This document shows, in pieces, positions 54,863 to 64,000 of a stretch of DNA of 64,000 bases. This DNA comes from Lachnospiraceae bacterium (GTDB taxonomy: Bacteria > Bacillota > Clostridia > Lachnospirales > Lachnospiraceae): positions 1-64,000 of the forward strand of contig JAISGP010000079.1 of assembly GCA_031263035.1 (NCBI GenBank). The letters run 5' to 3'. Position 1 is the first letter of the stretch. Each line of letters opens with the position of its first letter. Below the pieces are notes generated by a model that had not been told where the DNA came from, ran no database searches, and worked only from the letters and a program-made list of their open reading frames with translations. Made by a program: the position numbers and the translations under genes.

Positions 54863-55558
54863 ATGACGAAAAGAATCAAGATATTACCCGGTGGCCCTTA
54901 TGAAGTAGATAGCGATATACCGCTTCATAGAGCTAAAATTGTAACAGATGAAAAAGGTGACAGTAAAGAATGGAAGATTGAAGGAGAATATCCAGATAAA
55001 CCTACAGAACCTTATCACCTTTGTAGATGTGGACGTTCTAAGAATAAACCTTTCTGTGATGGTACTCACAAAGAAACCAAATTCGAAGTAAAAGAAAGAG
55101 CTTCAAGAACACCTTTCATTAAGCAGGCTAAACTATATGAAGGTGAAACCTTAAATCTTCTTGATAATGAATTTTTATGTGCTTCTCTAAGATATTGCCA
55201 TGAGCGTGGAGGTACATGGAGAAATGCAGTTTTTTCTTCATCAGATGAAAATAGAGATAGTGCAATTAACTCTGCTTGCAACTGTGCTTCAGGTAGATTA
55301 GTTGTAACAGATAAAGAAGGTAATCCAATAGAAAAGGATTATGAGGCTGAGGTGGATTTAATTCAAGATACTAAGAACGATATTAAGGGACCATTATGGA
55401 TTAAAGGAGATATTCAGTTAATAGGACAAGACGGATACGAGTACGAGAAGAGAAACAGAATGACATTATGTAGATGTGGTCAAAGTACTAATATGCCATA
55501 TTGTGATAGACATCATCTAACCTGTGATCATATGAAAGGGTTGGATGAGGAGAAATAA
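54863..55558 (+). CDS. CDGSH iron-sulfur protein with two CDGSH motifs
   Basis: This 231-residue protein has two short Fe-S zinc-finger-like motifs with the CXCX(n)CDxxH pattern. One is at about residues 54-69 (CRCGRSKNKPFCDGTH) and one near the C-terminus at about 203-218 (CRCGQSTNMPYCDRHH). Each could bind a 2Fe-2S cluster through three Cys and one His. Between them are further cysteines (CASLRYCH and CNCASG) that may bind metal. The N-terminal half resembles the DUF1271/divergent 4Fe-4S mono-cluster group seen with CDGSH proteins. Electron transfer or cluster storage is likely, but the physiological partner is unknown. Confidence 0.85.
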   Translation: MTKRIKILPGGPYEVDSDIPLHRAKIVTDEKGDSKEWKIEGEYPDKPTEPYHLCRCGRSKNKPFCDGTHKETKFEVKERASRTPFIKQAKLYEGETLNLLDNEFLCASLRYCHERGGTWRNAVFSSSDENRDSAINSACNCASGRLVVTDKEGNPIEKDYEAEVDLIQDTKNDIKGPLWIKGDIQLIGQDGYEYEKRNRMTLCRCGQSTNMPYCDRHHLTCDHMKGLDEEK

Positions 55559-55576
55559 GATATAAGATATAAGATA
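55556..55576. repeat. Three tandem copies of TAAGATA
   Basis: The 7-base unit TAAGATA occurs three times exactly in a row, the first overlapping the stop codon of the CDGSH gene, and runs into a terminator stem. It is a small microsatellite, possibly from slippage. Confidence 0.7.
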
Positions 55577-55611
55577 GCTCTTTATACATGTTATGTATAG
55601 AGCTATTTTTT
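55574..55611 (+). terminator. Terminator after the CDGSH gene
   Basis: A stem of about 14 bp with a two-base bulge (ATAGCTCT... with ...AGAGCTAT), followed by a T run. Confidence 0.7.
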
Positions 55612-55699
55612 GATTAATTTGTCAATAATAATCAGTTTTCAATTTAAAGTAGGTTTTTATATATGTAAAGATTTTCCACATTAGTGTAAAAAAAGTCCG

Positions 55700-55728
55700 T
55701 TCATATTTTGGTCACGATTTTATATAAT
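55700..55728 (+). promoter_or_regulatory. Predicted promoter of the sugar ABC operon
   Basis: TTCATA at 55700-55705, 17 bases, then consensus TATAAT at 55723-55728, about 60 bases before ATG 55788. Confidence 0.5.
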
Positions 55729-55745
55729 TTCATTAACAAAAAAAC

Positions 55746-55764
55746 ATAGCTTCATGAAAGCTAT
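55746..55764. promoter_or_regulatory. Inverted repeat between promoter and start of the sugar-binding protein gene
   Basis: A 7-bp perfect inverted repeat (ATAGCTT at 55746-55752, AAGCTAT at 55758-55764) with a 5-base centre lies just after the predicted start site, a typical repressor position. It lacks the central CG of a CcpA cre site. Confidence 0.45.
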
Positions 55765-55787
55765 ATATTTTAAAAACGGAGGTATTT

Positions 55788-57068
55788 ATGAAGAAGAAAA
55801 TTTTAAGCATTGCTCTTTGCCTTACAATGACAGCTGGTATTCTTGCTGGATGTGGAGCAAAAAAAGATAGTGATTCAGGAGATAAGAAAACTCTTACAAT
55901 GTGGAGTATCGCTACAGAGGCTGATAATATGCATAGTTCATATTTGAAAGCAATTGAAGAATATGAAAAAGCTCACCCTGATTATAAGATTAAATTCGAA
56001 ACTTTCGAAAATCAAGCTTATAAAACAAAGATTAAGAGTGCTGTAGCTGCTAACGAATTACCAGACATATTCTTTACATTTGGTGGTGGTTTCTCAGAGC
56101 CATTTGCAAAATCTGGAAAAGTTGTTGAACTTGACAAATATTACGAAAAATATAAAGATCTTCTTCCAGAAGCTGCTTTAAAGAATCAAACATATGATGG
56201 AAAATTATATGGTTCAACATTTACTACACCAGTTTCTATGATGTTCTATAACAAAGCTATTTTCAAAAAGAACAACATTGAAGTTCCAAAGACTTATGAT
56301 GAATTATTAAATGCAGTTAAAGTTTTAAAGAAAGCTGGAATTACTCCAATTAGTACTTCTGTTAAAGATACATGGGTACTTGGAATGCTTCATGATGGAC
56401 TTACACTTAAATCAGCAGGTCCTACAAAACTTCAAAATGCACTTCTTAAAAAAGACGGACAAAGCTACAATGACCCAGATATGCTTCAATCAGCTAAAGA
56501 TGTTGTTGAATTAAAGAAAGCCGGAGCATTTGAAGACGGAGCAACAGGTCTTTCTAATGATGAAGCTGTTCAACCTTTCCTTGATGGAAAAGCAGCAATG
56601 TTCTTTACAGGTTCTTGGTTAGGTGGAGATGTTAACAACAAATCATACAACAAAGATGATTTCGGTGTTGCACCTATTCCTGTAGTTAATGATAAGAACG
56701 CAACTCTTGGAGATTTCATGGGTGGTGCTTCTGATACACTTATGGTTGCTAAATCTTCTAAGAACAAAGAAGTAGCATGTGAAGCAGCTTTTGAAATTGC
56801 TAAAAATATCTCTAAAAACGCTTACTTAGAAGGTGTTGCAATTCCTGCTTGGAAAATTGATTATGATGATTCAAAAGTAGCTGGTATGACTAAAGAAATC
56901 GCAGGTTATACAACTAAAGCTCATTCATTTACATTATGGTTTGATACACTTCTTCAAGCTGAAGATGCTAACAAATATCTTGAGTTACTTGAACAACTTT
57001 ACACAGGTGGAATTACTCCAGAACAATATGTAAAAGCAATGGCAGATCAATTAGATAGTACAAAATAA
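55788..57068 (+). CDS. Carbohydrate ABC transporter substrate-binding lipoprotein (family 1)
   Basis: This 426-residue lipoprotein has a signal ending in LAGC with Cys22 as the lipidation site, then an extracytoplasmic solute-binding fold of the MalE/MsmE type (LTMWSIATEADNMHSSY, later AMFFTGSWLGGDV near 266-278). It captures oligosaccharides for the two permeases that follow. Together with the GH51 and GH3 enzymes downstream, the ligand is likely an arabinose- or xylose-containing oligosaccharide. GGAGG precedes the start. Confidence 0.9.
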   Translation: MKKKILSIALCLTMTAGILAGCGAKKDSDSGDKKTLTMWSIATEADNMHSSYLKAIEEYEKAHPDYKIKFETFENQAYKTKIKSAVAANELPDIFFTFGGGFSEPFAKSGKVVELDKYYEKYKDLLPEAALKNQTYDGKLYGSTFTTPVSMMFYNKAIFKKNNIEVPKTYDELLNAVKVLKKAGITPISTSVKDTWVLGMLHDGLTLKSAGPTKLQNALLKKDGQSYNDPDMLQSAKDVVELKKAGAFEDGATGLSNDEAVQPFLDGKAAMFFTGSWLGGDVNNKSYNKDDFGVAPIPVVNDKNATLGDFMGGASDTLMVAKSSKNKEVACEAAFEIAKNISKNAYLEGVAIPAWKIDYDDSKVAGMTKEIAGYTTKAHSFTLWFDTLLQAEDANKYLELLEQLYTGGITPEQYVKAMADQLDSTK

Positions 57069-57085
57069 TTAAAACGAATTAATAT

Positions 57086-57127
57086 CTTCCTTTGGTCTTT
57101 TAATCGGAGATCAAAGGAAGTTTTTTT
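57086..57127 (+). terminator. Hairpin terminator between the binding protein and permease genes
   Basis: A 13-bp stem with one G-T pair (CTTCCTTTGGTCT with AGATCAAAGGAAG) and a run of seven T lie within the operon. Partial read-through would give more binding protein than permease. Confidence 0.75.
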
Positions 57128-57143
57128 ATAAGGGAGATGGAAT

Positions 57144-58025
57144 ATGGGTTCAGTAAGAAATAACAAAAAAGCAATAGCAGTTTTCATTTTACCTGCCGCA
57201 ATTTTATTTATTGTAATAATTATAGTGCCGATATTTATGTCAGCATATTATAGCTTATTAAATTGGGATGGTATGACTACTGGAAAATTTATCGGTTTTC
57301 AAAATTATGTAAACCTTTTCACTGATCCTTCTGTTAATTTCATGAAAACTTTATGGGATGCTATAATACTTGCAGTTTTTTCAGTATTTATACAATTACC
57401 AATTTCTCTTGGTCTTGCATTAGTTTTAGCAAAAGGAATTAAAGGAGAAAGATTTTTCTTAAGCGTATTTTTTATTCCAGTTTTAATTTCTAGTGTTGTA
57501 ATTGGTCAGCTATGGTTAAAGATATACAATCCAAATTATGGTTTACTTAATGCATTTCTAAAAGCGGTAGGACTTTCTAAATGGGTTCATACATGGCTGG
57601 GAGATGAGAAAACAGCTTTAATGGCTGTAATTGTACCTATATTGTGGCAATTTATAGGGTATCATATGTTGCTATTATATGCAGGTGTTAAATCTGTTCC
57701 AAAGGAATTAACAGAAGCTGCTAAAATAGATGGTGCAACAAGTTGGCAGATTTCTTGGAATGTAATAATTCCTCAAATTAAGCCAGTTATAAGAATGTGC
57801 ATTATATTTGCAGTAGTAGGTTCATTTAAAACCTTCGATATGATATATGTTCTTACAAATGGAGGGCCTGCCCACGCAAGTGAGGTTCCTTCAACACTTA
57901 TGATTAGTCTTATTTTTGGAAGAAATCAATATGGTTTCGGTAGTGCAGTAGCAATAATTATCATTGCATTATGTTTTATATTTGCAATTGGTATTAGAAG
58001 AGTATTTAAAGTGGAGGAGGATTAA
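57144..58025 (+). CDS. Carbohydrate ABC transporter permease (MalF/MsmF type)
   Basis: This 293-residue permease has six membrane helices, with the first at about 12-35. The EAA loop ELTEAAKIDGATSWQISW (about 190-207) contacts the ATPase. It forms a heterodimer with the next gene product, three bases downstream. RBS AAGGGAGATGG lies before ATG 57144. Confidence 0.9.
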   Translation: MGSVRNNKKAIAVFILPAAILFIVIIIVPIFMSAYYSLLNWDGMTTGKFIGFQNYVNLFTDPSVNFMKTLWDAIILAVFSVFIQLPISLGLALVLAKGIKGERFFLSVFFIPVLISSVVIGQLWLKIYNPNYGLLNAFLKAVGLSKWVHTWLGDEKTALMAVIVPILWQFIGYHMLLLYAGVKSVPKELTEAAKIDGATSWQISWNVIIPQIKPVIRMCIIFAVVGSFKTFDMIYVLTNGGPAHASEVPSTLMISLIFGRNQYGFGSAVAIIIIALCFIFAIGIRRVFKVEED

Positions 58026-58028
58026 ATT

Positions 58029-58862
58029 ATGATGGCAAAAAGAAGAATTAAAACCACAGTAAAATATGTAATTTTAATCTTTTGGACTTTAGTAAGTCTT
58101 TTTCCTCTTTACTATATGTTTACTTTTTCTCTTAAGGATAATAGAGAAATATTTGGTGCAAATATAATTGGTTTACCAGCTCATTGGTTGTGGTCTAATT
58201 ATAAAGATGCATTAACAACTGGTAATATGGGGCTATATTTTATGAATAGTATAATTGTAACTGGATTTACAATTATTTTTACAATTTTATTTTCATTAAT
58301 GGCTACATTTGCTCTTGAGCGAATGGTATGGAAAGGAAGAAAACAAGTTAATGCTATTTTTATGCTAGGCTTAACTGTACCTATTCATGCTGCAATTTTA
58401 CCGGTATTTATTATTCTTAGAAAATTTCATATGCTAAATTCATATCAATCACTGATTATTCCCTATGTGGCATTTGCCCTTGCAATGGCAATAATGATTA
58501 GTGCATCATTTATGATAAATATTCCAAAAGAACTTGAAGAAGCTGCTTGTATTGATGGTGCAGGAATTTATAAAATATTCTGGACAATAATTTGCCCCCT
58601 TATGAAGCCGGCATTTTCTTCAGTAGCAATATTTACCTTCCTTCAAGCTTGGAATGAATTAATGTTTGCAATAATTTATATTAGTGATGGAAGATATAGA
58701 ACTCTTTCTGTAGGTATTCAAAGTCTTTCAGGAGCATATACAACTGAATGGGGACCTATAGGGGCGGGACTTGTTATAGCAACATTTCCAACTTTAATAG
58801 CATATTTATTTATGAGTAAGAAAATTCAAGCTTCTTTAATGGCAGGTGCTATTAAAGGTTAA
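58029..58862 (+). CDS. Carbohydrate ABC transporter permease (MalG/MsmG type)
   Basis: This 277-residue permease has six membrane helices and the EAA loop ELEEAACIDGAGIYKIFWTI (about 176-195). It pairs with the upstream permease. No ATPase gene follows, so the pair probably uses a shared MsmX/MsmK-type ATPase encoded elsewhere. An overlapping GGAGGAGG RBS sits in the end of the upstream gene. Confidence 0.9.
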   Translation: MMAKRRIKTTVKYVILIFWTLVSLFPLYYMFTFSLKDNREIFGANIIGLPAHWLWSNYKDALTTGNMGLYFMNSIIVTGFTIIFTILFSLMATFALERMVWKGRKQVNAIFMLGLTVPIHAAILPVFIILRKFHMLNSYQSLIIPYVAFALAMAIMISASFMINIPKELEEAACIDGAGIYKIFWTIICPLMKPAFSSVAIFTFLQAWNELMFAIIYISDGRYRTLSVGIQSLSGAYTTEWGPIGAGLVIATFPTLIAYLFMSKKIQASLMAGAIKG

Positions 58863-58896
58863 GATTTTTAATTATATATTAGTTGTATTTATTTAG

Positions 58897-60423
<1,527 letters not shown>

Positions 60424-60458
60424 AAATAATCTTTAGAGTTTATTGTTACTTTGTAAAA

Positions 60459-60509
60459 AATAGTCCCATAGGTGAGATAAATTATTATCTTATGGGATTA
60501 TTTTTATCT
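60459..60509 (+). terminator. Terminator after the arabinofuranosidase gene
   Basis: Arms AATAGTCCCATA and TATGGGATTATT pair with one mismatch and extend inward through AGATAA/TTATCT, followed by T-rich sequence. Confidence 0.7.
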
Positions 60510-60696
60510 TATTAACATTTATAATTATACAGGTAAAAATATATTTGCTATACTTTTAAAGGTGAAAATTATACTAGGATTTATAACTTGTATATTAATT
60601 AAAGCAAGTAAAAAGTAGTGACTTTTCATGCTAGTTTTAAAAGTTGTTATTCTAGTAAAATTTAAATGTGTTAATGATTAAAAATTTGGAGGACCT

Positions 60697-62805
60697 ATGA
60701 TAAGAGATAATGAAAAGTTTAAAGCTCAGGCGAAAGAATTAGTTTCTAAAATGACTGTTGAAGAGAAAGCAAGTCAATTGACTTATAATTCTCCAGCTAT
60801 AAAAAGACTAGGAGTTCCAGCATATAATTGGTGGAATGAAGCACTTCATGGTGTGGCAAGAGCAGGTACAGCAACAAGCTTTCCTCAAGCAATTGGACTT
60901 GCAGCTGCTTTTTCAGATGAAATGATTTTTAATATAGCTAAAGTTATTTCTGATGAAGGAAGAGCCAAATATAATGAAGCATCTAAGCATGAAGATAGAG
61001 ATATTTATAAAGGATTAACATTTTGGTCTCCTAATGTAAATATTTTTAGAGACCCACGTTGGGGAAGAGGCCATGAAACTTATGGAGAAGATCCCATTCT
61101 TTCATCAAAACTTGGAGTTGCATTTATAAATGGCCTTCAAGGAGATAAAGAAATTATGGAAGCCTCTGCTTGTGCTAAACATTTTGCAGTACATAGTGGT
61201 CCGGAAGAGTTAAGACATGAATTTGATGCTGTTGTAAATGAAAAAGATTTAAGGGAAACATACCTTCCTGCATTTAAAGCTTGTGTGGAGGACGCTGAAG
61301 TTGAATCTGTAATGGGAGCATATAACAGAACAAATGGAGAACCATGTAATGGTAGTTATATGTTACTTAGAGATATTTTAAGAGGTGAGTGGAAATTTGA
61401 TGGTCATGTAGTTTCAGATTGCTGGGCTATAAAAGATTTTCATATGCATCATATGGTAACAGGAACTGCAGAAGAATCTGTAGCTTTAGCTATGGATGCT
61501 GGATGCGATTTAAACTGTGGAAATATGTACCTTTATGTTTATAAAGCATATAAAGATGGTTTAATATCAGAAGATATGATTACAAGAGCTTGTGAAAGAA
61601 TATTCACTACAAGATTTAAACTAGGAATGTTTTCAGAAACAGAATTTGATAATATTCCATATGAAGTAGTGGAATCAAAGGAACATATTGATTTAGCAAT
61701 TGATGCAGCTAGAAAAGGTATTGTTCTTCTTAAAAATGATGGAATTTTACCTTTAGATAAAACTAAGCTTAAAACTATAGGTGTAATTGGACCTAATGCA
61801 AATAGTAGATTAGCTTTAAAAGGTAATTATTATGGTACATCTTCTCACTATGTAACAATTCTAGAAGGAATACAAAAAGAAGTAGGAGAGGATGTGAGGG
61901 TTCTATATTCTAATGGTTGCGAGTTAACAAAGGATAGAACTGAACCATTAGCAATGGAAAATGATAGACTTATGGAAGCTGTTACTGTTGCGGAACATAG
62001 TGATGTAGTTATAATGTGTATTGGTCTTGACGAAACTCTTGAAGGGGAAGAAGGAGACGAAGGAAATCAATATGCTTCAGGTGATAAAAATGATTTAGAA
62101 TTTCCATTTGTACAAAGACAACTTCTGGATGAGATAACCAAAGTAGGTAAGCCTGTTATAGTATGTTCTGTTGCAGGAAGTTCAATGAACTTATCTTATT
62201 CAGAAGAACATAATAATGGAATTTTACAAGTATGGTATCCAGGTGCAAGTGGTGGAATTGCTGTAAGTGATTTATTATTTGGTAAGGTTTCTCCATCAGG
62301 GAAATTACCGGTAACCTTCTATAAAGGTGTAGAAGATTTGCCAGATTTTGTTGATTATAATATGAAAAATAGAACTTATCGTTACTACGAAGGAACACCT
62401 CTTTATCCATTTGGATATGGATTAAATTATGGAGATATTAATGTTAAATCTGCAGAAATAAAGGATGGCTCTAACAAAGATATTAATTTAAGTATTCAAG
62501 TTGAAAATTCAGGGGATTTTGATACTGAAGATGTAGTACAAGTTTATTTGAAAAATACAAAATCACAATTTGAAGTATTAAACACAAGACTTGTTAAATT
62601 TAAAAGAATAAATTTAAAATCAAAAGAAAAAGTTAGCTTGAATATAAATATACCTTATGATAAATTAATGGTATATAATGATGAAGGAAAACAAGTTATA
62701 GATGGAAATTCATATGAGATTTATGTTGGAACATCAGCACCAGATAATAGAAGTGTAGAATTAACTGGTAAAACTCCAATTAAAATTAACTATGAGTTAG
62801 CATAA
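60697..62805 (+). CDS. Glycoside hydrolase family 3 protein (beta-xylosidase/beta-glucosidase-like)
   Basis: This 702-residue GH3 enzyme has the N-terminal barrel with YNWWNEALHGVARAG (about 30-44), typical of the beta-xylosidase branch, and FWSPNVNIFRDPRWGRGHET near 109-128. The nucleophile is Asp241 in VVSDCWA. The second domain starts near 345 (VLLKNDGILPL), and a C-terminal Fn3-like domain closes the protein (VENSGDFDTEDVVQVY). No signal peptide is present. Beside the GH51 gene it probably removes xylose from imported arabinoxylo-oligosaccharides, but glucosidase activity cannot be excluded. GGAGG precedes ATG 60697. Confidence 0.93.
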   Translation: MIRDNEKFKAQAKELVSKMTVEEKASQLTYNSPAIKRLGVPAYNWWNEALHGVARAGTATSFPQAIGLAAAFSDEMIFNIAKVISDEGRAKYNEASKHEDRDIYKGLTFWSPNVNIFRDPRWGRGHETYGEDPILSSKLGVAFINGLQGDKEIMEASACAKHFAVHSGPEELRHEFDAVVNEKDLRETYLPAFKACVEDAEVESVMGAYNRTNGEPCNGSYMLLRDILRGEWKFDGHVVSDCWAIKDFHMHHMVTGTAEESVALAMDAGCDLNCGNMYLYVYKAYKDGLISEDMITRACERIFTTRFKLGMFSETEFDNIPYEVVESKEHIDLAIDAARKGIVLLKNDGILPLDKTKLKTIGVIGPNANSRLALKGNYYGTSSHYVTILEGIQKEVGEDVRVLYSNGCELTKDRTEPLAMENDRLMEAVTVAEHSDVVIMCIGLDETLEGEEGDEGNQYASGDKNDLEFPFVQRQLLDEITKVGKPVIVCSVAGSSMNLSYSEEHNNGILQVWYPGASGGIAVSDLLFGKVSPSGKLPVTFYKGVEDLPDFVDYNMKNRTYRYYEGTPLYPFGYGLNYGDINVKSAEIKDGSNKDINLSIQVENSGDFDTEDVVQVYLKNTKSQFEVLNTRLVKFKRINLKSKEKVSLNINIPYDKLMVYNDEGKQVIDGNSYEIYVGTSAPDNRSVELTGKTPIKINYELA

Positions 62806-62918
62806 AAGGCTATTTTTAAAGTGTTTGTATAGATTTAAAATTTCTATAAGAAATATTTTAAATAAAAGAAGAGTTATTATCCAAAATCATTTATAAATTT
62901 TATAGGTTTAGGAATAAT

Positions 62919-64000
62919 ATGATTAAGAATTGGGTGCATAAGATTACAAGGTGGTATTCCACTCGCAAATTAAGAGATAAAGTTAATGCTTTATTTGCGG
63001 TAATTTTGTGTACCTATTTTTTGATTTCATTTTTACTATATCAGTTCTTGCTAAAGGATTATATTAATACTTATGTTCATAGTGCAAATATAGATATAAT
63101 GACTTCAATAGAATCCAGTGTATCCAGTGAATTTAGGGATGCAAGTAATGTTAGTAAGTGGATAATGGAAAGTAATGAAGTCCTAACCTATTTAAAAAGT
63201 GATGAAAAAGGCACATCGGGAGTAGCCTATGATGCTTTAAATTCTATTTATAGATTTACTACATCAGAAGACTATTTATCTTCAGTATATATATTTAAAA
63301 ATGATAAAACTTATATAAATATTAGTAATGGTGTAACATACCTTGATTTAAGTAAGATGGATGATAGTTGGTATAGAGATATTATAGCAGAACAAGGTGG
63401 ATATATTATTAAGGTTAATGGCGGAGGAGTTTTTCATCAAGTTTCCGGGAAATCGGTTATTTCATTTATTAGAACTATATATGATTTTAATACTCAAAGA
63501 CCAGTTGGTACTTTGGTAATGAATTATTTTGATTCAATACTTTCTGATTCCTATGCAAGTTTTGATAATTCTAAAAAGAAATTCGCTTATTTTGATATTT
63601 CTGATTATATTTCTATGCCAAATCGCATACCTAATGAGACGGAGAATACCTATTTTAATCAGAATATATCAACAAAAGAAAAAAAGGATTCATTTGTAAT
63701 TGGAGATAAAAGCTTATCAGATAATTTGCAAATAAATGTTGACTTTACTCCTAAGATAATCAAAGATGTAGGAGTAAGAAAAAGTTTATATACTGAAAGA
63801 ATTCCAAATAGTTATTTAGTTTTAATTGAAGAGGATAATACTTCCACAATAAGATATTTATCACCTGGAGTAATTATTTCAATCGTGGTATTTATTTTGA
63901 TTACTATAATAAGTTTTGGTCTATTTGGAATTTTCTTAAAATATTCTATTACATCACCTGTTGAAAAGCTTGTTGCCTCAATGGACAATGTTAAAAATGG
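62919..64000 (+). CDS. Sensor histidine kinase, N-terminal part (YesM-like; 3' end outside window)
   Basis: An open frame of 360 codons runs from ATG 62919 to the window edge without a stop. It has a membrane helix at about residues 27-50, an extracytoplasmic sensor region of about 260 residues (51-308; dCache-like), a second helix at about 310-335, and the start of a HAMP domain (YSITSPVEKLVASMDNVKNG). This architecture is that of YesM-family kinases, which with an AraC-type response regulator control sugar ABC importers. The kinase domain lies beyond the window, so an AraC-family sensor regulator with a similar N-terminus remains possible. It likely senses a sugar used by the upstream locus. 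Confidence 0.75.
   Translation, partial: MIKNWVHKITRWYSTRKLRDKVNALFAVILCTYFLISFLLYQFLLKDYINTYVHSANIDIMTSIESSVSSEFRDASNVSKWIMESNEVLTYLKSDEKGTSGVAYDALNSIYRFTTSEDYLSSVYIFKNDKTYINISNGVTYLDLSKMDDSWYRDIIAEQGGYIIKVNGGGVFHQVSGKSVISFIRTIYDFNTQRPVGTLVMNYFDSILSDSYASFDNSKKKFAYFDISDYISMPNRIPNETENTYFNQNISTKEKKDSFVIGDKSLSDNLQINVDFTPKIIKDVGVRKSLYTERIPNSYLVLIEEDNTSTIRYLSPGVIISIVVFILITIISFGLFGIFLKYSITSPVEKLVASMDNVKN

Overview
The window is AT-rich (roughly 30% GC by eye), gene-dense, and reads as the chromosome of an anaerobic, low-GC Firmicute. The best guess is Lachnospiraceae or a close clostridial relative. Supporting this are the DUF4364 protein, the folC / 44-aa ORF / TPR-protein cluster, the TIGR03960-TIGR03936 radical-SAM pair, the HisA-like/HisE protein, pta-ackA, and a selenocysteine-containing betaine-type reductase. 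Most genes have strong GGAGG-type ribosome binding sites, and many intergenic hairpins with T-tracts act as terminators. I saw no tRNA, rRNA, CRISPR array, insertion sequence or phage gene.

Layout. 1-2266: the tail of a teichoic-acid glycerophosphotransferase plus a TagG/TagH-type exporter. 2634-4940: a large secreted papain-like protease. 5201-6704 (minus): pyrBI. 7042-17485: valS, an LtaS-like synthase, folC with a 44-aa ORF and a membrane TPR protein, a Na/phosphate symporter, and a NiaR-like repressor. 17591-20612 (minus): comEA-comEC. 20774-26249: a TetR regulator, a two-subunit Stickland-type reductase component B with an in-frame selenocysteine TGA, and a BCCT transporter, together a likely betaine uptake and reduction locus. 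26471-34999: icd, holA, lepA, hemW, a split chromate transporter pair, a DUF4364 protein and sdaAA. 35199-41237: an iron alcohol dehydrogenase, a flavin reductase fused to RNase HI, an O-acetylhomoserine sulfhydrylase, a HisA-like/HisE protein lacking its HisI module, and an RmlD-like reductase. 41272-52185: an amino-acid symporter, the radical-SAM pair, aspartate kinase, a CBS protein, and leuB-ilvD-ilvB. 52374-55558: pta-ackA and a two-motif CDGSH protein. 55788-64000: a sugar ABC importer without ATPase, a GH51 arabinofuranosidase, a GH3 glycosidase, and the start of a YesM-like sensor kinase, which form an arabinoxylan-oligosaccharide locus.

How the genes fit together. The organism appears to be a fermenter. 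It imports hemicellulose fragments and cleaves them inside the cell, makes ATP through Pta-AckA, and disposes of electrons through alcohol dehydrogenase and betaine reduction. Betaine reductase yields acetyl phosphate, which AckA in this same window can turn into ATP. Shared glycine-reductase proteins A and C and the Sec machinery are not here and must be encoded elsewhere.

Most notable observations: the TGA-encoded selenocysteine with its downstream hairpin; a partner subunit lacking the Asn-Cys processing site of GrdE; the flavin reductase-RNase HI fusion with a complete nuclease active site; the HisA-like/HisE protein with HisI missing; and a 23-bp sequence shared in opposite orientation by two distant intergenic regions. 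No wholly novel multi-gene system was evident.
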